Assembly: GCF_000383595.1 (NCBI RefSeq)
Contig: NZ_KB911581.1
Span: 2,486,265-2,550,264, forward strand
DNA length: 64,000 nucleotides
Source of the DNA: Streptomyces bottropensis ATCC 25435
GTDB lineage: Bacteria; Actinomycetota; Actinomycetes; Streptomycetales; Streptomycetaceae
Direction of reading: 5' to 3'
Position 1 is the stretch's first letter, and every line of letters begins with the position of its first letter. Shown here piece by piece: positions 32,663 to 45,477 of this stretch. Under the pieces are notes generated by a model. That model was given only the letters and a program-made list of their open reading frames with translations, did no database searches and was not told where the DNA came from. Both the position numbers and the translations under genes were made by a program.

Positions 32663-33321
32663 TTCGGGCAGCCCCCGCTCGTGAAGTTCATGTGCAGGTC
32701 GGGAAGCTTGAAGACGGCCGCGGTGGCGGCGTAGTTGTGCTGGTACAGGTTGTTGATGGTGACCGAGTCGGCCTGCTGGCCGTAGACACCGGGAGGACCC
32801 TGCTGGTCGACCTTGTCGAACGTGCTGGAGTCGCGGCCGATCTCGATGTTGTTGAACGAGGCGTCGCCCGAGATGTCGTCGGAGTCGATCGCCAGGTTCT
32901 TCACGCTCACCGGCGTGCCCTTGTTGCCAGCCGTGAGGACCAGCTGGATGCCGCCGAGGTCGACGCTCTGGCACAGGTTGGTCAGCTTGCCGTTCTTCAC
33001 GACCGAGGTCACGACCAGCACCTGACCGCCGGTGTCACCCTCGTTCGGGCTGTTCTCGATCATGTGGTCGAGGGCACCGAACTGGGCGAAGCCCTGGCCC
33101 TCCAGCTTGTCCGCGGTGACCACGAACGGCATACCGGAGATGGCGAACTGGACACCCAGAGCGCCCTGCGCGGTGAGGATCATCAGACCCGCGGCGACCG
33201 CCGTGGCCGGCACCGCCATCACGGCGGCGCGCTTCAGGCGTACCCGCCCGCGTCTTCCGGACGCTTCGGGACCCTCGGGTCTTTCGTTGGTGGACGCCGT
33301 GGCGTCCGAGGACGAGGCCAT
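32659..33321 (-). CDS. DUF6230 secreted or membrane-anchored protein
   Basis: A 220-residue protein with a charged N-terminus, one hydrophobic segment at about residues 33-55 (AAVMAVPATAVAAGLMILTA) and a beta-rich extracytoplasmic part with two Cys (TNLCQSVDLGG and the terminal SGGCPK). The family is DUF6230, whose members are sometimes labelled cholesterol esterase without catalytic evidence. I see no GxSxG serine motif. ATG 33321 follows GGGAG. It is the first gene of a two-gene leftward operon with the DUF6114 membrane protein and may form a surface complex with it. Confidence 0.8.
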   Translation of the reverse strand: MASSSDATASTNERPEGPEASGRRGRVRLKRAAVMAVPATAVAAGLMILTAQGALGVQFAISGMPFVVTADKLEGQGFAQFGALDHMIENSPNEGDTGGQVLVVTSVVKNGKLTNLCQSVDLGGIQLVLTAGNKGTPVSVKNLAIDSDDISGDASFNNIEIGRDSSTFDKVDQQGPPGVYGQQADSVTINNLYQHNYAATAAVFKLPDLHMNFTSGGCPK

Positions 33322-34718
<1,397 letters not shown>

Positions 34719-34733
34719 CCCGACCCACTGGAC

Positions 34734-34765
34734 GTCGGTTACCGGTCCGGCGGCCGGTAACCGAC
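34734..34765. terminator. Bidirectional terminator hairpin
   Basis: Perfect 12-bp stem (GTCGGTTACCGG at 34734-34745 and its complement at 34754-34765) with an 8-nt loop, between two convergent genes. Confidence 0.75.
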
Positions 34766-34814
34766 TCGGCCGATGCGCTCCGGCGCCCGGTCGGCAGCGC
34801 GACTGTCCACCCGG

Positions 34815-35828
34815 TCAGTCGGCGATACGGGAGCGGCGCCTGCGTCCGCGGAGGAACAGGGCGGTGCCCACGGCGAGTACCAACGCCGTGGCGCCGCCCG
34901 CCACCAGCGGCACGGAGGTGCCGCTCCCGTCCGTCGTGGAGGCGACGGGAGTTCCGGGATCGGCCGCCTGCGCGTCGGCGCCCGTGTCCGGGGGCGGCGG
35001 CGCCTGCGTGCTCTCGCTCGGTGCCGTCGTGTCGGGCTCCGACGTCCCGGCGGCCGGCTTCTCGGCCCCGGCCTCCTCACGCTCCTCGCGCTCGTCGGGC
35101 GACTTCGGCGAACTCGCCCCGCCAGTACCGGAGTCGGCCCGCTTCGCCGCCGGGAACACCACGTCCGAGCACGAGTAGTAGGTGTCGACCGTGCTCGTGT
35201 TCTGCCAGATCGTGTACAGCACATGGTGCCCGGACCGGTCCGCCGGCAGCTTCGCCGAGAACCGGTACGAGCCGTCCCGCAGCGGCGGGTCCGTGACCGA
35301 GGCGAACGGTTTCCCGGGCAGATCGGACCAGGCCAGCGGCTTCGTGGGGTCGTACCCCGGTTCGGTCAGGAACAGCTTGAAGGTGCCGGTGTGCGGAATC
35401 GTCGACCGGTACGTCAGGTTCAGCGTGCTGCCGGGGGAGAGGCGGGTCGAGGGCCAGTCGGCGCGGGCCAGGTCGAGCCCCTTGTAGGCCGCGAGCCCTC
35501 CGCTGCACAGTTGCCCGTCCGGGACGACCTCCCGGTCCCGTCCGTTCACCCCGGCGACGCGCAGGTTGTCCCACGCGGTGAAGGGGGCGCCGTTCGCGGC
35601 GACCGCCGCCCCGCACGCCGCCGAGCCCTGGCCGCCGCCCTCGGGCGAGCACGCCGAGACCCGGCTCACCGGATCCGTCGGCGCGCCGTGCGCCCAGGCC
35701 GGGGTGACGGCGCCCGCGGTGAGGAGCAGCGGGGCCGCGACGACGGCGGCCGCCTTCGGGACCGCGACGCGGCGGCGACCGGTGCTGCGGCGGGCGGACA
35801 AGCGGTGCATCCGATACGTCCGATCCAT
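34815..35828 (-). CDS. AA10 lytic polysaccharide monooxygenase with membrane anchor
   Basis: A copper enzyme that oxidatively cleaves chitin or cellulose. The signal peptide ends at AWA, leaving His (residue 47) as mature N-terminus (HGAPTDPVSRVSAC), the first copper ligand. The second histidine is in SGHHVLYTIWQ. The AA10 domain continues to YYSCSDVVF. A Pro/Thr/Glu-rich linker follows, then a terminal membrane helix (VPLVAGGATALVLAVGTALF) with a basic tail, so the enzyme stays on the cell surface. There is no separate carbohydrate-binding module and no LPxTG motif. ATG 35828 or ATG 35810 may be the start; neither has a strong ribosome site. Confidence 0.88.
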   Translation of the reverse strand: MDRTYRMHRLSARRSTGRRRVAVPKAAAVVAAPLLLTAGAVTPAWAHGAPTDPVSRVSACSPEGGGQGSAACGAAVAANGAPFTAWDNLRVAGVNGRDREVVPDGQLCSGGLAAYKGLDLARADWPSTRLSPGSTLNLTYRSTIPHTGTFKLFLTEPGYDPTKPLAWSDLPGKPFASVTDPPLRDGSYRFSAKLPADRSGHHVLYTIWQNTSTVDTYYSCSDVVFPAAKRADSGTGGASSPKSPDEREEREEAGAEKPAAGTSEPDTTAPSESTQAPPPPDTGADAQAADPGTPVASTTDGSGTSVPLVAGGATALVLAVGTALFLRGRRRRSRIAD

Positions 35829-36213
35829 GGGGGGTCGAGGGCTGACGGTCCACGGTGTCGTACGGGACCCGGGGGTGCCGCGTTCAACACGGCAGCCGTG
35901 TTCGACCGGTCGGATCCGGCCAGGTGCCGCGCGTCGGCCGTGCCTCGGCAAACCCGGCGAAGCGCCACATCGGGGCCCGACTCCCCCCTGGCATAGGGGA
36001 GTTCCCGAGGGGTCGAGGGTTTTCCCCGTATCCCCATGACCTGCGCCTTGCCTAATGTCATCGCACAGCCGAACCATAGGTAACCCCTGGTGGACGGCTC
36101 GCGCTCGGCCGGTCTTCAGCGCCGCCCCTTTCTGGACCCCCCGCCGCTTCGATGAAGAAGCGCTTCACTGCCGCTCCTCCCCTGACATGAGCAGGCCACG
36201 AAAGGCGAAGCCC
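35829..36213. other. Divergent region between LPMO and subtilase genes
   Basis: 385 nt without a gene. It contains GAAGCGCTTC at 36157-36166, whose AAGCGCTT core equals that of the operator at 2472. It lies 48 nt before the subtilase start and could be a LacI-type site or chance. Confidence 0.4.
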
Positions 36214-38025
<1,812 letters not shown>

Positions 38026-38028
38026 TCC

Positions 38029-38044
38029 TCGGCCCCCGGGCCGA
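38029..38044 (+). terminator. Short GC hairpin after the subtilase gene
   Basis: TCGGCCC and GGGCCGA pair around two bases immediately after the stop, followed by further GGCC-rich inverted words. A weak candidate. Confidence 0.4.
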
Positions 38045-38149
38045 ACCCCCGGCCGGACGGCCGGACCGCAGGACCGCCACCCCCCACTGCCGGCGGCCGA
38101 CCGATGCGAGCGGGCATCGGCCGGCCGCCGGCTCCTGTACGGCGGGCGT

Positions 38150-38155
38150 TAGCGT
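38150..38155 (+). promoter_or_regulatory. -10 element placing the start site on the ATG (leaderless)
   Basis: TAGCGT ends 6 nt before ATG 38162, so transcription should begin at or next to the start codon. No Shine-Dalgarno sequence precedes the gene, which supports a leaderless mRNA. Confidence 0.5.
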
Positions 38156-38161
38156 ATGCGT

Positions 38162-38755
38162 ATGCCGACAGAGAAGCCCGAGGTGTCCGCCCACGTCCCG
38201 GCCCCGGTGATGTGCCCCCGCTGCGGGGCTGCGGGGCCGTCGGTGCGCACGGTCCCCGACGCCTGCGCCGATCCCGACTCCCGGCGCTCCGGTCTGTCCG
38301 ACCGGCTCGCGAAGTCCCCGGGGGCGCATTCCAGGTTCGACAGCTTCACGCACTTCCTGGAGGGCATGGTCCTCGCCGGCATCGGCGCGGGCCTCGCCTA
38401 CAGCGGTGTACAGAACGACAAACCCCTCTACACGGTCGGCGGCTCGGTCCTCGCCGTCCTCCTCTTCGCCGGCACCCTCTGGGTGATCCGCGGCGAGTCC
38501 CGCGAACGCGCCACCGTCACGGCGGGCGGACCCCGCGCCGAAGCCCTGTGGCGGCCCGCCCACCACTGCGCCTCCTGCGACTCGGTCTTCTACCCCGGCG
38601 GCAGCCCGTGGCCCGGCCCCCTGACGGCGGACCAGTTCCAGAAGTACGTGTGGACCGAGGCCGGCTTCCAGCAGCACATGGACGCGCGACTGACCGAGGT
38701 GGAACTCCCGCCCCGAACCCCCGCCGACCCGAGGGGCACCCACGGCCATGCCTGA
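38162..38755 (+). CDS. Membrane protein with two zinc-knuckle motifs
   Basis: A 197-residue protein, not assigned to a characterised family. An N-terminal CPRCG knuckle is followed by two membrane helices (about residues 65-85 and 91-112, FLEGMVLAGIGAGLAYSGV and YTVGGSVLAVLLFAGTLWVI). A second knuckle CASCDSVFYPGG follows, then a segment rich in aromatic residues. Both metal knuckles should face the same side. The start is set by the leaderless promoter. The gene overlaps the following DUF89 gene by 8 nt, so the two are co-translated. Confidence 0.75.
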   Translation: MPTEKPEVSAHVPAPVMCPRCGAAGPSVRTVPDACADPDSRRSGLSDRLAKSPGAHSRFDSFTHFLEGMVLAGIGAGLAYSGVQNDKPLYTVGGSVLAVLLFAGTLWVIRGESRERATVTAGGPRAEALWRPAHHCASCDSVFYPGGSPWPGPLTADQFQKYVWTEAGFQQHMDARLTEVELPPRTPADPRGTHGHA

Positions 38756-39908
38756 CGCCCCCGTCGTCCACAGCGACGACCCGGCCTCCTTCCCGCACAG
38801 CGTCCTCGCCGAACGGCACCCCGCCCTCCTGCGCAAGGTCCGGGACGCCACGCCCTACGGCCCCGAACAGCGCCAGGCCCTCGACGAGTTGCTGCACAAC
38901 ACCCTCCACGGCACCGTCGAACCACCGGCGGACGACGACTGGTGGGACACCTGGAACGTACGCCGCCACGCCGGCCGCTCCTGGTTCACCCTCCCCTTCC
39001 TCGTCGCCGAGAGCTGCTTCTACCGCCAACTCCTGCGCGCGGTCGGTTACTTCGGCCCCGGCCCCTGGCAGGGCGTCGACCCGTTCCGCCCCTTCAAGCT
39101 CGCCGAACTGGACACCCCCGAAGCGGCCGCCGAACTCACCGCCCTCGGCCCCCTGTCGAGCCGGCCCCTCCCGGACCAGCTCAAGGCGCTCCTCCACGGC
39201 TCCCTCTGGGGCAACCGCGCGGACCTGGGCTTCCGCCTCCAGACCGAGCGGGACGGCGAGGCCTCCGCCGCGTCCCCCCTGGTGGCGGACGACACCGAGC
39301 CGCTGCTCTCCCTGCTGACGGACGGGACCGGAACCTCTGCCGGGCGCACCCTCTGCCTGGTCGCCGACAACGCCGGCCGGGAACTGATCCCCGACCTCCT
39401 TCTCGTCGACCATCTCCTCACCCACGGTCACTTCGCCCGTGCCGTCCTGCACCTCAAGCCGTACCCGTACTTCGTCTCGGACGCCACCACCGCCGACACC
39501 CTCGACGCGGTGCACCACCTGGTCGCGGCGAAGACCGACGCGGGGCACCGCCTGCGCACCGCCCTCACCGAGGGCCGCCTGACCCTGCGCACCCACCCCT
39601 TCTCCTGCGCACCCCTGCCCTACGCGGACATGCCGCCCGACCTCCACGACGACTTCGCCCGCGCCGACCTCACCCTGATGAAGGGCGACCTCAACTACCG
39701 CCGCCTGGTGGGCGACCGCCTCTGGCCTCCCACCACCCCCTTCACCGAGGCCACCGCCTACTTCCCCGCCCCGGTGGCCGCCCTGCGCACCCTCAAGTCC
39801 GACGTCATCACCGGCCTGACCCCCGAAACGGAAACGGCCCTCGTGACCGCCGAGGGCCGGCGCTGGCGCACGAGCGGGACGAGAGCGCTGATCCAGGTCC
39901 GGTCCTGA
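38748..39908 (+). CDS. DUF89/ARMT1-family damage-control phosphatase
   Basis: A 386-residue metal-dependent phosphatase of the DUF89 superfamily. Members remove phosphate from damaged or surplus sugar phosphates and related metabolites; the human ARMT1 branch was also called a carboxyl methyltransferase. The key motifs are LCLVADNAGRELIPDLLLVD (about residues 202-221, metal-binding Asp/Asn), LHLKPYPYFVSDAT and LTLMKGDLNYRRLVGD (about 307-322). The N-terminal helical part with WWDTWNVRRHAGRSWFTLPF matches long ARMT1-like proteins. Overlap with the upstream membrane zinc-knuckle gene suggests a shared role that is not yet understood. Confidence 0.83.
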   Translation: MPDAPVVHSDDPASFPHSVLAERHPALLRKVRDATPYGPEQRQALDELLHNTLHGTVEPPADDDWWDTWNVRRHAGRSWFTLPFLVAESCFYRQLLRAVGYFGPGPWQGVDPFRPFKLAELDTPEAAAELTALGPLSSRPLPDQLKALLHGSLWGNRADLGFRLQTERDGEASAASPLVADDTEPLLSLLTDGTGTSAGRTLCLVADNAGRELIPDLLLVDHLLTHGHFARAVLHLKPYPYFVSDATTADTLDAVHHLVAAKTDAGHRLRTALTEGRLTLRTHPFSCAPLPYADMPPDLHDDFARADLTLMKGDLNYRRLVGDRLWPPTTPFTEATAYFPAPVAALRTLKSDVITGLTPETETALVTAEGRRWRTSGTRALIQVRS

Positions 39909-40031
39909 CGGCGGCGCGGCTCCCGCCCCGCGTGGTCCGGCGGTGTGCGGCGCGCTCGGACTCACGTCCAGATTCACGCGATGGTGTGATCATGTGCCCC
40001 TGTCCGGATGCCCGCCGCGGGCCACGGGTAG

Positions 40032-42248
<2,217 letters not shown>

Positions 42249-42546
42249 GCCGCGCCGCTCCCGGCCGGACCGAGCCGCCCCGGGGTCAGGCCGGGTGGGG
42301 CGCCGCCGCCCGGGTCGCGTGCGCGACCGCGGCCCGGGCGAACGCCCGCAGGACCGGGTGCGGCCGACTGCCGTCGCCGACCGGGCTCCGGCTGGAGGCG
42401 CGTTGCCGCCGGCCTTCTCCACCGGTGTGCCGCTACGCGGCACGGTTTCCGGCACAGACCGATATGACGGGGTGTCAGTCTCACTCTTTCGGGGCTCGTC
42501 GGGCCGGGACGGCCCGGGTAGGTGTCCGGCCGGAGGTGGCGACACC
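42249..42546. other. Intergenic region with a possible gene remnant and hairpin
   Basis: About 300 nt. A minus-strand stretch ending at 42290 reads SRPHPVLRAFARAAVAHATR and may be the tail of a lost gene. A 7-bp hairpin (GTGCCGC and complement, 42427-42443) follows 180 nt past geoA. No complete gene was seen. Confidence 0.3.
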
Positions 42547-43164
42547 ATGGAACAGACCGCGTTGAGACCCAAACCCATGCCGGGCCGGGAGTCCGGTGAG
42601 GACCGCCCGTCCGGCACCGCCCGGCGCCCGCACGCCGCACCCCGCCGCGCCCGGCAGCGACTGATCACCCTGCTGTTCGCCCTGGTCGTCTGTGTGGCCC
42701 TCGTCCTGTCGGGCGTGGGGCTCGGCACGATGGGCGCCACCGTGATCGGCATGAGCCGACTCGCGGAACCGCGGGCGGACGCGTCGGAGGCCACCGCCCG
42801 GCCCGACGGCGGCCGGGCCCGGCCGGGACTTCTGTCCTCGGCCCCCGGGCAGAGGAGTTCGCCGCCCGCGAGCCCCATGGCGGCCGTGCGCCCCACCCTC
42901 GGTGTCGACGTCGTCGACGCCCCCGCGGACGCCCCCGGCCGAGGGGCGCTCGTGGCCGGGGTCCATGTGCCCGGCGCCGGCTACAGCGCGGGCCTGGTCC
43001 GCGGCGATGTCGTGCTGGCGCTGGGCGGCACCCGCACCGGCACGGCGGCCGACCTCGCGCGGGCGATCGCCGCCGCCCGCCCCGGTACGGCGCTCAGGCT
43101 CGCCGTACGCCACGCCAACGGCACCCGGCAGTACCTGGTGGCCGTACCGGGAGTGAGCACCTGA
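42547..43164 (+). CDS. Membrane-anchored PDZ-domain protein
   Basis: A 205-residue protein with a basic cytoplasmic N-terminus, one membrane helix at about residues 38-65 (LITLLFALVVCVALVLSGVG), a Pro/Ser-rich linker and a C-terminal PDZ domain (about 115-205: LGVDVVDAPADAPGRGALVA, SAGLVRGDVVLALGGTRTG, LRLAVRHANGTRQYLVAV). The PDZ is of the HtrA type, but no protease domain is present, so it is a stand-alone extracytoplasmic peptide binder. ATG 42547 follows GGAGG (42533-42537). It is followed on the same strand by an M24 peptidase. Confidence 0.8.
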   Translation: MEQTALRPKPMPGRESGEDRPSGTARRPHAAPRRARQRLITLLFALVVCVALVLSGVGLGTMGATVIGMSRLAEPRADASEATARPDGGRARPGLLSSAPGQRSSPPASPMAAVRPTLGVDVVDAPADAPGRGALVAGVHVPGAGYSAGLVRGDVVLALGGTRTGTAADLARAIAAARPGTALRLAVRHANGTRQYLVAVPGVST

Positions 43165-43331
43165 CCGTGGCGCGTCGCCGGACCGGGGTCCGCGGGCCGG
43201 ATCGCGCCGGAGGGGCGAGGCCGGGGCCCCACGACAGCCGACGCCATGAAGCAATCGGCTCGCGTGCGCGGCGGCGGAGGGGCAGGATGCTGCCCGTAGG
43301 TCCAGGGAGCCCCGAGCAGACGGAGGCAAGC

Positions 43332-44453
43332 ATGACCGGCCCGCCCCCGCCCTTCACCGTCGACGACTACCGGGCCCGCATGCGGCGCGCGGCACGGGCC
43401 GCCGCGGACGCCGGGCTCGACGGGCTGCTGATCGCGCCCGGCCCGGACCTGGTGTGGCTGACCGGGCACCGGCCGCCGGAGACCGAGCGGCTGACGATGC
43501 TGGTGCTGCGCGACGGCGAGGACCCGGTGCTGGTGGTGCCCACCCTGGAGGCCCCGGACGCCGCCGGGGCACCCGGCGGCCCCGCGCTCACGCTCCGCGA
43601 CTGGACCGACGGCAAGGACCCCTACGAGGCGGCCCACTCCGTCCTCGGCCCGCGCGGCCGCTTCGGCGTCAGCGACAACACCTGGGCCCTGCACCTGCTC
43701 GGTCTGCGACGGCGGCTGCCCGGGACGACGTACACGGCGCTCACCGAGAGCCTGCCGATGCTGCGGGCCGTGAAGGACGCGGCAGAGCTGCGGCGGATGG
43801 CGGCGGCGGGCGAGGCCGCGGACCGGGCGTACGAGGAGATCCGGCAGGTGCCCTTCGCCGGGCGCCGGGAGGCCGAGGTCGCGGCCGACCTCGCCGGGCT
43901 GCTGCGCCGGTCCGGGCACTCCCAGGTCGACTTCACCATCGTCGCCTCGGGCCCGAACGGCGCCAACCCGCACCACGAGGCCGGCGACCGCGTCATCCGC
44001 GACGGCGACATGGTCGTCCTCGACTTCGGCGGCCTCAAGGACGGCTACGGCTCCGACACCTCCCGGACCGTCCACGTCGGCGAACCGTCCGCCGAGGAGC
44101 GCGAGGTGCACGACCTCGTACGGGCCGCCCAGGAGGCCGGGTTCCGCGCGGTACGGCCCGGGGCGGCCTGCCAGGACGTCGACCGGGCCGCCCGCGCCGT
44201 CATCACCGACGCCGGGTACGGCGACCGCTTCGTCCACCGCACCGGGCACGGCATCGGCGTCACCACCCATGAACCGCCGTACATGGTCGAGGGGGAGGAG
44301 CGCCCCCTCGTGCCCGGCATGTGCTTCTCGGTCGAACCCGGTGTCTATCTGCCGGGCCGGTTCGGGGTCCGGATCGAGGACATCGTGACGGTCACCGAGG
44401 ACGGCGGCCGACGCCTCAACAACACCGCGCGCGAGATGGCGGTGGTCGAGTGA
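43332..44453 (+). CDS. M24-family Xaa-Pro aminopeptidase-like metallopeptidase
   Basis: A 373-residue cytoplasmic pita-bread-fold peptidase that would release N-terminal residues before proline. The creatinase-like N-domain covers about residues 1-135. The C-domain shows all five metal ligands: MVVLDFGGL and GSDTSRTVHV (two Asp), RTGHGIGVTTHEPP (His), CFSVEPGVYLP (Glu) and VRIEDIVTV (Glu). ATG 43332 follows CGGAGG. It is separated by 48 nt from a phosphotransferase-like gene on the same strand, so the two are probably co-transcribed. The family also contains creatinases, so the exact substrate is open. Confidence 0.9.
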   Translation: MTGPPPPFTVDDYRARMRRAARAAADAGLDGLLIAPGPDLVWLTGHRPPETERLTMLVLRDGEDPVLVVPTLEAPDAAGAPGGPALTLRDWTDGKDPYEAAHSVLGPRGRFGVSDNTWALHLLGLRRRLPGTTYTALTESLPMLRAVKDAAELRRMAAAGEAADRAYEEIRQVPFAGRREAEVAADLAGLLRRSGHSQVDFTIVASGPNGANPHHEAGDRVIRDGDMVVLDFGGLKDGYGSDTSRTVHVGEPSAEEREVHDLVRAAQEAGFRAVRPGAACQDVDRAARAVITDAGYGDRFVHRTGHGIGVTTHEPPYMVEGEERPLVPGMCFSVEPGVYLPGRFGVRIEDIVTVTEDGGRRLNNTAREMAVVE

Positions 44454-44501
44454 CCGAGCGCGTACCCTCGCTGCTCTGAGCCCCCGGACGACGGCGCGAC
44501 C

Positions 44502-45440
44502 ATGACCCAGGCACCGACACCCACCGCGGACAGCGTCCGCCTGCTGGTCCGTTCCCTGCTGCGGAACGGGGCGGGCCGGGGCGGCGGCGAGCGCGCCGAC
44601 GGACCCGACGTACGGCCCGTCGCCGGCGACGACACGCACCGCACCTGGTGGGTCGGCACCCGCCATGTGCTGCGCCTGACGACCGACCGGCACGCCGTCG
44701 TACGGCAGAAGCGCGAGCTGCGGCTGCGGGACCTGGTACGTCCGCACATCGGCGTGGCCGTCCCGGTGAGCGTCGCGCACGGGGAGTGGTCCGGCGCGCT
44801 CACCTACACGCTCGACACCAGACTGCCGGGCGGCACGGCCGAGGACCACGACGTCTCCGCGGTGGGCGAGGCCGATCTGGCGGCGCTCCTCACGGGGCTG
44901 CGCGAGGTGCCGCCGCGGCAGGCCGAGGCGCTCGGGGTGCCGCGGCACGCCCCGCGCTCGCTGGAGACACTGCGCACGGCGGCGGGGCGGGCGGCGCGGG
45001 TCCTCGCCGACGCGGACGAGTTCGACGCGGGGCGGCTCGGGCAGCTGACCTCGGGGAGCGCCGCGCAGCTGACGGCGCCGGGGGCGGTGCTGGTCCACCA
45101 CGGGCTGACGGGCGACCACCTCGTGGTGAGCGCGGACGGCCGGGTCCGTGGGGTCCTCGGCTGGACCGACACGGCCGTCGGCGACCCCGCCGAGGACATC
45201 GCAGGGCTCGCCACGGCCGTGGGTTCTCCGGCCGCCGTCCGCGCGGCCACCCTCGCCGGGTACGGTGCCCGGCCCTGTCTGCGTGGTCTCTGGCTGGCCC
45301 GCTGCGACACGGTCATCGCCCTCGCGGAGGGCCTGCGCGGACGGGGCCGGGCTCCCCTCCCGGTCCTCCGCCACCGTCTGCGCCGGACCTGGGAGGCGAT
45401 CCTGCTGGAGAGGGTGACGGATCTGCGGGGCGAGGACTGA
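44502..45440 (+). CDS. Aminoglycoside-phosphotransferase-like protein, probable pseudokinase
   Basis: A 312-residue protein of the APH/choline-kinase fold. The N-lobe is recognisable (HVLRLTTDRHAVVRQKRELR). The catalytic loop, normally H-G-D-L-x-x-x-N/H, reads VHHGLTGDHLVV (about residues 199-210), so the base Asp is Gly. The metal Asp of the following V-L-D-W motif is also Gly (GVLGWTDTAVGDPAEDIA, about 215-232). The remainder is well conserved, so decay seems unlikely. It may bind nucleotide or a sugar without transferring phosphate. It follows the M24 peptidase by 48 nt. Macrolide 2'-phosphotransferase-like proteins are its nearest family by motif. Confidence 0.8.
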   Translation: MTQAPTPTADSVRLLVRSLLRNGAGRGGGERADGPDVRPVAGDDTHRTWWVGTRHVLRLTTDRHAVVRQKRELRLRDLVRPHIGVAVPVSVAHGEWSGALTYTLDTRLPGGTAEDHDVSAVGEADLAALLTGLREVPPRQAEALGVPRHAPRSLETLRTAAGRAARVLADADEFDAGRLGQLTSGSAAQLTAPGAVLVHHGLTGDHLVVSADGRVRGVLGWTDTAVGDPAEDIAGLATAVGSPAAVRAATLAGYGARPCLRGLWLARCDTVIALAEGLRGRGRAPLPVLRHRLRRTWEAILLERVTDLRGED

Positions 45441-45477
45441 CGGGACCGGGCCCTCGTCCTGGCGCCGGGTGCCGCGC

